Assembly: GCA_024224295.1 (NCBI GenBank) | Contig: JAAENN010000332.1 | Location: 1-64,000 of the forward strand | Direction of reading: 5' to 3' | Origin: Shimia sp. | GTDB lineage: Bacteria > Pseudomonadota > Alphaproteobacteria > Rhodobacterales > Rhodobacteraceae | Length of the DNA stretch: 64,000 nt | Shown here: one piece after another, positions 7,977-17,832 of the stretch | Position numbering within the stretch: the stretch's first letter is position 1 | Layout of the letters: every line of letters starts with the position of its first letter | Made by a program: the position numbers and the translations under genes | Notes under the pieces: generated by a model | Told to the model about the DNA's origin: nothing | The model's input: only the letters and a program-made list of their open reading frames with translations | Databases searched by the model: none

Positions 7977-9464
7977 ATGACATTTTTCACGTCAAGACTG
8001 GCCAGCGCCAGCGCCGCTGCACTGATTGCAGGGACACTGGCCGCACATGCTGCACAAACCGACATCACCGTCGCCATGCAACTGGAGCCGCCACATCTAG
8101 ACCCAACCTCGGCTGCCGCTGGGGCCATCGACAGCGTGCTCTACGCCAACGTTTTTGAAGGTCTCACCCGCTTTGCCTCTGACGGGTCCGTCACGCCGGG
8201 CCTGGCCAAAAGCTGGGAGATTTCCGAGGACGGGCTGACCTATACCTTCATGCTGAACGATGGCGTGACTTTTCATGACGGCTCCGCCATGGACGGCGAG
8301 GACGTGAAGTTTTCGCTGGATCGCGCCCGAGCCGAAGAAAGCGCCAACGCGCAGAAAGCCCTGTTTGAGGGCATCACCGATGTGACTGTGGTTGACCCAT
8401 TGACTGTTAAGGTCACACTCGATGGCCCGAACGGCGACTTTCTGTTCAACATGGCCTGGGGCGATGCCGTGATTGTCGCGCCGGAAAGCATTGATGACAT
8501 AAAGACGACGCCCATCGGTACCGGCGCGTTCAAATTTGCCGACTGGGTGCAGGGCGACAAAATTACGCTCACGCGCAACGACGCCTATTGGGGGACGCCC
8601 GCGACACTCACCGATGTGACCTTCAAGTTCATCTCTGACCCCACGGCGGCCATGGCCGCAATGATGGCCGAAGACATTGATGTGTTTGCCGGTTTCCCGA
8701 CCCCGGAGGCACTGCCACAGTTTGAGGCCGATCCTCGTTTCCAAGTGCTCGTTGGCAACTCTGAAGGCGAGACCATCCTGTCGACCAACAACAAAATGCC
8801 GCCACTGGACGACGTGAAGGTGCGCAAGGCCATCGCCCACGCAATCGATCGTCAGGCGATCATTGATGGCGCGATGTTTGGTCTTGGCACCCCAATTGGC
8901 ACCCATTTTGCCCCACATCACCCGGACTATGTCGATCTGACCGGCAACTCGGCGTATGACCCCGAACTGTCCAAGAAACTGCTGGCGGAAGCGGGCTATC
9001 CGGATGGCTTCACCACCACGTTGAAACTGCCCCCGCCTTCCTACGCCCGTCGTGGTGGCGAGATCATCGCAGCGCAACTGCGCGCTGTCGGCATCAACAC
9101 CGAAATCTCCAACTTGGAATGGGCGCAGTGGCTGGAACAGGTGTTCCGCGGCAAGGACTTTGGCGTGACCATCGTCAGCCACACCGAACCCAATGACATC
9201 GGCATCTACGCCCGCCCGGATTATTACTTCCAGTACGACAATCCGCAGTTCCAGCAGATCATGGACACATTGAACAAAGCCACCATCCCGGCAGAGCGTT
9301 CCGCTCTGCGCAAGGTGGCTCAGACCATGATCGCCGAGGACTATGTCAACGGCTACCTGTTCCAGCTGGCCTACCCCACCGTGGCCAAGGCCAGTGTACA
9401 AGGCCTCTGGCTCAACGCCCCAACCCAAGCCACCGACCTGACCGCAGTGAGCTGGTCAGAATAA
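7977..9464 (+). CDS. ABC transporter substrate-binding protein, family 5 (oligopeptide/opine type)
   Basis: 495 residues with a Sec signal peptide (residues 1 to about 25, ending AAHAA). The mature part is a DppA/OppA-like class C binding protein: ...NVFEGLTRFASDG, PGLAKSWEISEDGLTYTF, GVTFHDGSAMDGEDVKFSLDRA, GTGAFKF-W. It is periplasmic and delivers a peptide- or amide-like ligand to the permeases at 9940 and 10884. GGGAGA sits before the ATG. A cupin gene separates it from the permeases, which is unusual for this otherwise standard order. Confidence 0.93.
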   Translation: MTFFTSRLASASAAALIAGTLAAHAAQTDITVAMQLEPPHLDPTSAAAGAIDSVLYANVFEGLTRFASDGSVTPGLAKSWEISEDGLTYTFMLNDGVTFHDGSAMDGEDVKFSLDRARAEESANAQKALFEGITDVTVVDPLTVKVTLDGPNGDFLFNMAWGDAVIVAPESIDDIKTTPIGTGAFKFADWVQGDKITLTRNDAYWGTPATLTDVTFKFISDPTAAMAAMMAEDIDVFAGFPTPEALPQFEADPRFQVLVGNSEGETILSTNNKMPPLDDVKVRKAIAHAIDRQAIIDGAMFGLGTPIGTHFAPHHPDYVDLTGNSAYDPELSKKLLAEAGYPDGFTTTLKLPPPSYARRGGEIIAAQLRAVGINTEISNLEWAQWLEQVFRGKDFGVTIVSHTEPNDIGIYARPDYYFQYDNPQFQQIMDTLNKATIPAERSALRKVAQTMIAEDYVNGYLFQLAYPTVAKASVQGLWLNAPTQATDLTAVSWSE

Positions 9465-9525
9465 CACCCCCCGCGCTGGGGCCACATGCTGTGGCTCCGG
9501 CGCAATCATACCGAAAGCCGCAGCC

Positions 9526-9933
9526 ATGATTGACCATATCCCCGCAGGCACCCTGCCCAGCCGCAAGGCCCCGCCAGAATACTTCACCGGCAACGTGCGC
9601 ATGGATCTGATCACCGAAAGCCGCCCGCCCTCTCAAGTCTTCGCCGCGCGCGTCACTTTTGAGCCCGGCGCACGCACCGCGTGGCACACCCATCCCGTGG
9701 GCCAAATCCTGCATGTGCTGTCCGGCGTCGGCCTGATAGCCCTGCGCGGCGAAGCCCCCCGCACCATCCGTCCCGGCGACAGCATCTGGATTGAACCCGG
9801 CGTCGAGCATTGGCACGGCGCAACACCAAACACCGCCATGTCGCACATGGCCATCCAACAGGTCGAAGACGGCTCCGGCGCCACTTGGCTCGAACACGTC
9901 TCCGACGATGACTACCTCAAAACCCCAACCTGA
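9526..9933 (+). CDS. Cupin domain protein
   Basis: 135 residues forming one small beta-barrel cupin. Metal-ligand motifs: AWHTHPVGQILHVLSG (two His and Gln instead of the more usual Glu), then PGVEHWHGATP (third His). Such proteins are small dioxygenases, isomerases or decarboxylases (quercetinase-like/YhhW-like); the function here is unknown. It sits between binding protein and permease of the ABC importer, with only 6 bp to the permease start, so it is an integral part of this operon and probably acts on the imported compound. Confidence 0.8.
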   Translation: MIDHIPAGTLPSRKAPPEYFTGNVRMDLITESRPPSQVFAARVTFEPGARTAWHTHPVGQILHVLSGVGLIALRGEAPRTIRPGDSIWIEPGVEHWHGATPNTAMSHMAIQQVEDGSGATWLEHVSDDDYLKTPT

Positions 9934-9939
9934 CGGCCC

Positions 9940-10887
9940 ATGCTCCGCTACACTCTCAAACGCGCCCTGTCTCTGGGCCTTAGCCTGGCGGTTGCCTCGC
10001 TGGTGATCTTCTTCGTGATCGAAGTGGTGCCCGGCGATCCCGCCAGTTTCATGTTGGGTCTCAACGCCCAACCGGACACCATCGCCGCCCTGCGCAGTGA
10101 ACTGGGGCTGGATGTCTCCAAACTTGAACGCTACCTCGCGTGGGTTGGCGGCATGTTGCAAGGCGACTTTGGCACCTCCTACACCTACCGCACACCCGTG
10201 ACCGAGATGATCGGAGACCGCATCTGGGTGTCCCTGCCGCTGGCGCTCTACGCACTCACGCTCTCCACCTTGATCGCCTTTCCCGCAGGCATCTACGCCG
10301 CCTCCCGCCGGGGAAAACCCGGCGACATGGCGGTCATGGGCGCAACGCAATTGGGCGTCGCCGTACCCAACTTCTGGTTCGCGATGATGCTGGTGCTGAT
10401 CTTTGCCATCAACCTGCGCTGGTTCTCCGCCGGTGGCTTTGCAGGTTGGGACAAGGGCGTCGCCGCAGCCATGAAATCCCTCACCCTGCCTGCCATCTCG
10501 CTGGCCCTGCCGCAATCCGCCATCCTTGCCCGCGTCATGCGCTCCGCCCTTCTAGATGTGCTGGGCGAAGACTTTATGCGCACCGCCCGGGCCAAAGGCC
10601 TCACCCGCCGCCAGGCCTTGATGCGTCACGGCCTACGCAACGCCATGATCCCGGTGCTGACCATCATCGGCATGCAGTTCTCCTTCCTGCTCGCCGGCGC
10701 CATCATCATCGAACAGGTCTTCTTCCTGCCCGGCCTCGGCCGCCTGATTTTCCAGTCCATCTCCGCCCGTGATCTGATCGTGGTCGAAAGCGTGGTCATG
10801 CTCTTGGTCTTTCTGGTGATCCTCGTGACCTTCCTTGTGGATCTCGCTTATGCCGCCATCGACCCCCGTCTGAGGTCGCGCACATGA
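9940..10887 (+). CDS. ABC transporter permease (DppB type)
   Basis: 315 residues, six predicted membrane helices. The N-terminus is typical of DppB/GsiC permeases (LVIFFVIEVVPGDPASFMLG), as is the EAA loop region GEDFMRTARAKGLTRRQALMRHGLRNAMIPV, which contacts the ATPase. It forms the inner-membrane channel with the permease encoded at 10884, whose ATG overlaps this stop (ATGA). The weak ribosome site suggests coupling to the cupin gene just upstream. Confidence 0.93.
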   Translation: MLRYTLKRALSLGLSLAVASLVIFFVIEVVPGDPASFMLGLNAQPDTIAALRSELGLDVSKLERYLAWVGGMLQGDFGTSYTYRTPVTEMIGDRIWVSLPLALYALTLSTLIAFPAGIYAASRRGKPGDMAVMGATQLGVAVPNFWFAMMLVLIFAINLRWFSAGGFAGWDKGVAAAMKSLTLPAISLALPQSAILARVMRSALLDVLGEDFMRTARAKGLTRRQALMRHGLRNAMIPVLTIIGMQFSFLLAGAIIIEQVFFLPGLGRLIFQSISARDLIVVESVVMLLVFLVILVTFLVDLAYAAIDPRLRSRT

Positions 10888-11701
10888 GCCTCTCCCGCAA
10901 CATACTACTAGGTGGTCTGCTCTGCCTCTGCGTGGTCGCGGCCGCCCTGATCAGCTTTCTGTGGACGCCTTATGACATTACCGTCATGGACATCCCCAAC
11001 AAGCTGCAAGACCCCAACGCCGCCCACTGGTTTGGCACCGATCACTTTGGCCGCGACATCTTTTCGATGATTATGGTCGGCGCACGCACCTCGCTCGCTG
11101 TTGCGCTGGTGGCCGTCGGCATCGGCATGGGCCTTGGCGTGCCTTTGGGCCTCTGGGCCGCCGCCAATTCCGGCAGCTGGCTCGACGAGTTGATCATGCG
11201 CGGCAACGATCTGATCTTTGCCTTCCCATCGCTGGTCATTGCCATCCTGATCACCGCCATCCTCGGCCCCGGTGCGGTAAACGCGATCCTCGCCATTGGC
11301 ATTTTCAACATCCCGGTCTTCGCCCGCCTCACCCGCGCCGGCGCGCTCCCTCTGTGGCAACGCGACTTCATCCTCGCCGCGCGGGTTGCTGGCAAATCTC
11401 ACGCCCGCATCTCGGCGGAACACATCCTGCCCAACGTCGCCAACCTCTTGATCGTGCAAGGCACCATCCAGTTCTCCCTCGGCATCCTCGCCGAGGCAGG
11501 CCTCAGCTACGTTGGTCTCGGCGCGCAGCCGCCCACGCCATCCTGGGGCCGCATGCTGGCCGATGCGCAAACTATGGTCTCCTTCGCGCCCCATCTCGCG
11601 CTGATCCCCGGCCTTGCCATCATCGCCTCCGTCTTGGGCCTCAACCTATTGGGCGACGGCTTGCGCGATCACTTGGACCCCAAAATCCGGGTGATGCGCA
11701 C

Positions 11702-11705
<4 letters not shown>
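10884..11705 (+). CDS. ABC transporter permease (DppC type)
   Basis: 273 residues. DppC/GsiD family: WFGTDHFGRDIFSMIMVGARTSL near residues 45-70 and an EAA loop, FILAARVAGKSHARISAEHILPNV. Six membrane helices are expected. It overlaps its partner permease upstream by 4 bases and the ATPase downstream by 4 bases, which implies tight translational coupling and stoichiometric assembly. Confidence 0.93.
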
Positions 11706-13310
<1,605 letters not shown>

Positions 13311-13324
<14 letters not shown>

Positions 13325-14759
13325 TCTATTTTTTGACCCGTCCAAATGCCTGATTGGCGGCCACTGGCAACCCGCCGCCTCCGGTGACACGCTCGCACTG
13401 ACCAACCCGTCGGACGGCTCACATCTTGCCACCATCGCACGGGGCAAATCGGCAGACATCGACGCCGCTGTCGCTGCCGCCCATGCTGCTCGCGCGGGAG
13501 ACTGGAGTCGCGCCACCGCCGTGGAGCGCGGCCGCATTCTCACCCGCATCGGGCAACTGGTGCTGGAGCACACCGACACACTGGCAGAACTCGAAGCTTT
13601 GGATGTCGGCAAACCCCTGACCCAGGCCCGCAATGACGTGATCGCGCTGGCCCGCTACATGGAATTCTACGGCGGCGCGGCCGACAAGGTGCATGGCGAA
13701 ACCATCCCCTATATGGATGGCTACACCGTCTACACCTTGCGCGAGCCTTTTGGCGTGACCGGCCACATTGTGCCGTGGAACTATCCCATGCAGATCATCG
13801 GACGTTCCGTTGGCGCGGCACTCGCCATGGGAAACGCCTGTGTTCTGAAACCCGCGGAAGAAGCCTGTTTGACCGCGCTGGCCTTTGCAGACCTCGCGCA
13901 ACAGGCGGGCCTTCCCGCCGGTGCCCTCAACGTGGTGCCCGGCTTAGGCGCCGAAGCCGGAGCCGCGCTCGCGGGTCATTCCGACATTCAACACATCTCT
14001 TTCACCGGCTCCGTGAACACCGGCCGTCTCGTGCAAACTGCCGCTGCGCAAAACGTTGTGCCGGTCACGCTGGAACTTGGCGGCAAAAGTCCGCAACTGG
14101 TGTTTGCAGACGCCGACCTCGACGCCGCGCTTCCGTTTCTCGTGAACGCAGGTATCCAGAATGCGGGTCAAACCTGCTCCGCCTCCTCACGCATCCTTGT
14201 GGAGCGCTCAGTTTATGACGAAGTCACCAGCCGCATGGCCGCCGCCTATGCCGAGATGCGCGTCGCGCCTGCTCTCGAGGACGCTACCCTCGGGCCGCTG
14301 ATCTCTGTTCGTCAAAAAGAACTGGTTTCCGGCTTCCTTGCCAAAGGCACAGACCTACACACTGCTGCCCAAGGCCAAATCGTCACCGACGCACCGGGCC
14401 ACTACGTTGCACCCACGCTATTCGCAGACGTGCCTCCGGACCACACGCTGGCCCAGGATGAAGTCTTCGGCCCGGTCCAAGCGCTCATCCCATTTGACAG
14501 CGAAGACGAAGCGCTCGCCATCGCCAACGGCACCAAATACGGGCTCGTCGCTTCCGTCTGGTCACAAAATGGCGCGCGCCAAATGCGCCTCGCAAAATCA
14601 CTCAAGGCTGGTCAGGTCTTCCTCAACAATTACGGCGCCGGCGGTGGTGTCGAATTGCCCTTCGGTGGCACCGGCTACTCCGGCCACGGCCGTGAAAAAG
14701 GCTTTGAGGCCCTGTTCCACTTCAGCCAACTCAAAACCGTCGCCGCCCTGCACGGCTAA
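13311..14759 (+). CDS. NAD(P)-dependent aldehyde dehydrogenase
   Basis: 482 residues of the ALDH superfamily, closest in pattern to betaine- or aminobutyraldehyde dehydrogenases. Landmarks: PWNYPMQII and VLKPAEEA (cofactor Lys), SFTGSVNTGR, ELGGKSP (general-base Glu), NAGQTCSASSR (nucleophile Cys) and EVFGPV. It oxidises an aldehyde to an acid. Overlap with the ATPase gene places it in the importer operon, so the imported compound, or the product of the M20 enzyme, is probably converted through an amino-aldehyde. The substrate is an inference. Confidence 0.92.
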
Positions 14760-14766
14760 CATTCAC

Positions 14767-14801
14767 TGTCTACAAATATCCCCGCCGGAGGCTTCCGCGG
14801 G
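14767..14801 (+). repeat. 3' element similar to that at 2196
   Basis: Seven bases after the aldehyde dehydrogenase stop: TGTCTACAAATATCCCCGCC, with CCCGC (14781-14785) able to pair with GCGGG (14797-14801). It resembles the tract after the deacylase gene (TCTCCAAATATCTCGGGG). It lies between two genes of one operon, so it is probably a processing or attenuation element rather than a full terminator. Confidence 0.4.
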
Positions 14802-14821
14802 CGCAAATAAGGACCACTGCA

Positions 14822-15565
14822 ATGCGTCTTCACAACAAAACAGCCATCGTCACCGGCGGCGCTCAGGGCTTCGGCGCGGGCATCGTTGACAAATTCCTCG
14901 CCGAAGGCGCCAAAGTGCTCGTCGCGGACATCAACGGCGACATGGCCACTACCAAAGCCACCGAACACGAAAATGCCACCCCCTGCACCGTTGATGTTGC
15001 CAATGCCGCCAGCGTGCAAGCCATGATCGAAACCGCACTCTCCGCATGGGGCCACATCGACATCATCGTCAACAACGCCGGTGTCACCCATCTGCCCGCG
15101 CCAATGGAGACCGTCACCGAGAGTGATTTTGACCGCGTCTTTGCGGTCAATTGCAAATCGATCTACCTGATTGCCCAATCACTTGTGCCACACATGAAAT
15201 CCCGCAACACCGGCGCGATCCTCAACGTCTCCTCCACAGCAGGCCTCTCCCCCCGTCCCAACCTCAACTGGTACAACGCCTCCAAAGGCTGGGTGAACAC
15301 CGCAACCAAGGCCATGGCGGTGGAACTCGCCCCCCACGGCATCCGCGTCAACGCCATCAACCCAGTCGCTGGTGAAACCCCGCTCTTGGCCTCCTTCATG
15401 GGCGAAGACACCCCGGAGATCCGCGCCAAATTCCTCTCGTCCATCCCCCTGGGACGCTTCTCCCAACCCGAAGACATGGGCAACGCCGCCGCATTCCTCT
15501 GTTCAGATGAAGCCAGCATGATCACTGGCACCCTGATGGAAGTCGACGGTGGGCGCTGCATTTAA
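14822..15565 (+). CDS. Short-chain dehydrogenase/reductase (SDR)
   Basis: 247 residues, classical SDR. Cofactor motif TGGAQGFGAG (residues about 11-20), NNAGVTH, catalytic Ser in NVSSTAG, and YNASK with the catalytic Tyr and Lys. LVADING at the end of strand 2 favours NAD(H). The ending TGTLMEVDGGRCI is standard. AAGGA precedes the ATG. It is the last gene of the importer operon and probably oxidises an alcohol to feed, or follow, the aldehyde dehydrogenase. The substrate is not deducible. Confidence 0.9.
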   Translation: MRLHNKTAIVTGGAQGFGAGIVDKFLAEGAKVLVADINGDMATTKATEHENATPCTVDVANAASVQAMIETALSAWGHIDIIVNNAGVTHLPAPMETVTESDFDRVFAVNCKSIYLIAQSLVPHMKSRNTGAILNVSSTAGLSPRPNLNWYNASKGWVNTATKAMAVELAPHGIRVNAINPVAGETPLLASFMGEDTPEIRAKFLSSIPLGRFSQPEDMGNAAAFLCSDEASMITGTLMEVDGGRCI

Positions 15566-15570
15566 ATCAG

Positions 15571-15657
15571 TTTGCGTTTTGCAGGAGCAAGCGGATCGCT
15601 TTTCGCGTTCGACCGCATGGGAGAGGCAGCGAACAAGCGATCCAAATCAAACGCAAA
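15571..15657 (+). promoter_or_regulatory. Long imperfect inverted repeat in the spacer before nasT
   Basis: Nested arms: TTTGCGTTT (15571-15579) with AAACGCAAA (15649-15657), GGATCGCTT (15593-15601) with AAGCGATCC (15635-15643), and GTTCG (15607-15611) with CGAAC (15630-15634). It starts 5 bases after the SDR stop. There is no T-run, so it may be a 3'-end stabiliser or an operator rather than a terminator. Confidence 0.5.
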
Positions 15658-15692
15658 TTGCTAAAAGCGCCCCCCTCTTAAGCAAATCGTGC

Positions 15693-15728
15693 GCAACCGC
15701 CCAAAGTTTCAGCACCTTGTGCGGTTGC
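15693..15728 (+). promoter_or_regulatory. Second hairpin in the nasT leader
   Basis: GCAACCGC (15693-15700) pairs perfectly with GCGGTTGC (15721-15728); the 20-base loop can extend the stem partly. It lies about 90 bases before the nasT start codon. Its role is unknown; it could end the upstream transcript or shape the nasTS leader. Confidence 0.45.
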
Positions 15729-15816
15729 CCCACGGCATCTATCCCCCCCTCTCTGGCCCTTCGCCGCAGCGCAGCGTTAGCTTTGCGCGTTACCAGCCAG
15801 CGGAGCCCAAAGAGCC

Positions 15817-16401
15817 GTGACCGCCAAGCTCACCATCCTGATTGTCGAACCCGACAAGACCCGCGCCGATGCCATCATCGACAGTCTGATTGCCACCGGC
15901 GACCACCACATCCGCGTGCTGTCGGAATCCACAGGCCTCGCCCGCTCCGTTGCCGAACTCAACCCGGACCTCGTGCTGGTTGATGTCGCCAATCCCAGCC
16001 GCGACGCCATCGACGCGCTTACTCTGGCCTCTTCGCCGCTTGAACGCCCTGTTGCCATGTTTGTCGACCGCTCCGACGACGGTCTCACCAAAGCCGCGAT
16101 CGAAGCAGGCGTGTCGGCCTATGTGGTCGACGGCATGCACCCGGACCGCATCAAACCTATACTCGACGCCGCCATCGCCCGCTTTCACATGTTTTCCCGC
16201 ATGCGCTCAGAGCTTGAGGCCACCAAACGCGCACTTGAAGAACGCAAAATCATCGACCGCGCCAAAGGCATCCTCATGCGCGCCCGCGACATGAGCGAAG
16301 ACGAGGCCTATGCCTTGATCCGCAAAACCGCGATGAGCCAGAACAAAAAAATCGCCGACGTCGCTCAGGCGCTTGTCACTGCCTCGGAGTTACTGTCATG
16401 A
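15817..16401 (+). CDS. nasT: NasT, ANTAR-domain antiterminator of nitrate assimilation
   Basis: 194 residues. Residues 1-120 form a receiver-like domain: acidic VEPD (Glu11, Asp13) and LVDVANP with Asp56 are kept, but the conserved Lys after strand 5 is replaced (YVVDG instead of YVVKP), in line with control by partner binding rather than phosphorylation. About residues 130-192 form the ANTAR RNA-binding domain (LEERKIIDRAKGILMRARDMSEDEAYALIRKTAM). In known systems NasT binds a two-hairpin leader RNA and prevents termination unless NasS holds it; such a leader lies at 17673-17781. It starts with GTG and overlaps nasS by 4 bases. Confidence 0.93.
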   Translation: MTAKLTILIVEPDKTRADAIIDSLIATGDHHIRVLSESTGLARSVAELNPDLVLVDVANPSRDAIDALTLASSPLERPVAMFVDRSDDGLTKAAIEAGVSAYVVDGMHPDRIKPILDAAIARFHMFSRMRSELEATKRALEERKIIDRAKGILMRARDMSEDEAYALIRKTAMSQNKKIADVAQALVTASELLS

Positions 16402-17576
16402 GAACCCTACCACTCTCCGTGGGCTTCATGCCGCTGGTCGACGCCGCTCCCCTGATCATCGCCCGCGAACTGGGCTTTGCCGAAGAGGAAGGCCTTGCGC
16501 TGAACCTGCAAAGCGCACCCAGCTGGTCGACCCTGCGCGACCGGCTCATCTTGGGCCAAATCGAAGCGGCGCATATGCTCTCCCCGGTGCCTGTCGCCAT
16601 GGCGCTAGGGCTTGGCGGCCTGCCCACCCAACTCGATGCCCTCAGCGTTTTATCCATAAACGGCAACGTGATAGGCATCTCCAACGCATTGGCGGATGAG
16701 ATCGCCGCACAAGGCGACATGCCCGACTTCCTCGACGCCCAAGCGGCAGGCAAAGCCCTCGCAACCCTCAACAGGCCGTTGCGCATCGGCGTGCCCTTCC
16801 CGTTTTCGATGCATGCGGAACTGCTGCATTACTGGCTCTCCGCCTCTGGCCTGAACGTCGCGCAATCGCTCGATCTGCGTACCATTCCGCCACTCCTGAT
16901 GGCCGACGCCATCGCCGCGGGTGAAGTGGACGCCTTCTGCGTCGGCGAACCGTGGGGGTCCATCACGGTCGAACAAGGCGGCGGGTCGCTCCTGCTGCCC
17001 GGTGCCGCCATCTGGCAATTCGCCCCGGAGAAAGTTCTTGCCGTCCGTCGGGATTGGGCCTCCGCCGAAGACGACCTCACAGGTCGCCTGATGCGGGCCG
17101 TTTGGAAAGCAGGCCGTTGGTTGGGGCGCGAAGACAAACGCGCCACCGCCTCCGAAATCCTAAGCTGGCCGGAATACCTCGGCGTCTCAACGGAAATCAC
17201 TGAACGCGCGCTGACCGGCAACCTCCTCATCAACGCGCGTGGGAAATCACGCACCGTGCCGCGCATGATGGAGTTCTTTGATGGTGCCGCCAGCTTCCCT
17301 TGGAAAAGCCAGGGCGCTTGGATCGGCGCGCGTATGGCGGCCCGTTTTGGCTTGGACCGGGCCCGATCTGCCTCCAAGGCCGCCGCCGTTTTCCGCTCCG
17401 ATCTCTACCGCCGTCACCTCGGACCTTTGGGCGCGGACCTTCCTGCAGCCTCCGAGAAGCTCGAAGGCGCGCTGGCCTCCCCGACAACTGCGGCAACAGA
17501 CTCCGGTACCCTGATTCTGGGGCCGGATCGCTTCTTTGATGATCAAGTTTTCGACCCGCGCCGCCCAGAATGCTGA
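16398..17576 (+). CDS. nasS: NasS, nitrate-sensing partner of NasT
   Basis: 392 residues of the NrtA/CmpA binding-protein family (VGFMPLVDAAPLIIARELGF, PFPFSMHAELLHYWL, DAFCVGEPWG) but without a signal peptide, so cytoplasmic. That feature and the overlap with nasT identify it as NasS, the sensor that sequesters NasT when nitrate or nitrite is absent and releases it on ligand binding. The paralogous periplasmic NrtA is encoded next at 17833, and the two share the VGEPW motif. Its 3' end runs into the leader that carries the NasT target. Confidence 0.93.
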   Translation: MRTLPLSVGFMPLVDAAPLIIARELGFAEEEGLALNLQSAPSWSTLRDRLILGQIEAAHMLSPVPVAMALGLGGLPTQLDALSVLSINGNVIGISNALADEIAAQGDMPDFLDAQAAGKALATLNRPLRIGVPFPFSMHAELLHYWLSASGLNVAQSLDLRTIPPLLMADAIAAGEVDAFCVGEPWGSITVEQGGGSLLLPGAAIWQFAPEKVLAVRRDWASAEDDLTGRLMRAVWKAGRWLGREDKRATASEILSWPEYLGVSTEITERALTGNLLINARGKSRTVPRMMEFFDGAASFPWKSQGAWIGARMAARFGLDRARSASKAAAVFRSDLYRRHLGPLGADLPAASEKLEGALASPTTAATDSGTLILGPDRFFDDQVFDPRRPEC

Positions 17577-17672
17577 CTTTTTGTGCAAATGCGGAGATCA
17601 ACCGCTGCATTGCAGCAAAACCATCACTTCGACCTTGAGACTGCGCCGTCTGGCGCGCCTAATGACATCAAC

Positions 17673-17714
17673 GCGCAGCAAGGACGCTACGCAGACCGCC
17701 CCGAATGATTGGGG
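17673..17714 (+). promoter_or_regulatory. ANTAR-type two-hairpin RNA target (NasT binding site)
   Basis: Hairpin 1: stem GCGCAGC/GCTACGC (one C-A mismatch) closing the hexaloop AAGGAC (17680-17685). Six bases later hairpin 2: CCCCG/UGGGG closing the hexaloop AAUGAU (17704-17709). Both loops have A at position 1 and G at position 4, the rule for ANTAR targets. It sits in the leader of the nitrate transport and reduction operon just before a terminator, the arrangement known for NasR/NasT antitermination. Confidence 0.82.
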
Positions 17715-17728
17715 ACCTATATGAGCAA

Positions 17729-17781
17729 AGCCGCTCGACCCGCCGAAATTCCTCCTTCGGTGCTGGTCGCGCGGCTTTTTT
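17729..17781 (+). terminator. Attenuator terminator of the nitrate assimilation operon
   Basis: AGCCGCTCGACC (17729-17740) pairs with GGTCGCGCGGCT (17765-17776) with one mismatch; an inner CCGAA/TTCGG stem lies at 17743-17760; six T (17776-17781) follow. It lies 14 bases after the ANTAR hairpins and about 50 bases before nrtA, so it must be overridden by NasT for the operon to be expressed. Confidence 0.85.
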
Positions 17782-17832
17782 CGTTCTCGGCCCTCTCCTC
17801 CATCCAAAGGGCACAACATGAAGGACAGTAAT

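Noticed and set aside
8097-9428. 443-codon minus-strand open frame
   Set aside because: Lies fully opposite the ABC binding-protein gene, and its Gly/His/Arg-rich translation has no family pattern; a typical high-GC antisense shadow.
9412-10515. 367-codon minus-strand open frame
   Set aside because: Antisense to the cupin and permease genes, low-complexity Gly/Asp/His translation, no ribosome site.
11354-11701. Upstream extension of the double ATPase frame
   Set aside because: Overlaps the permease in another frame; the ATGA overlap at 11702 gives the family start.
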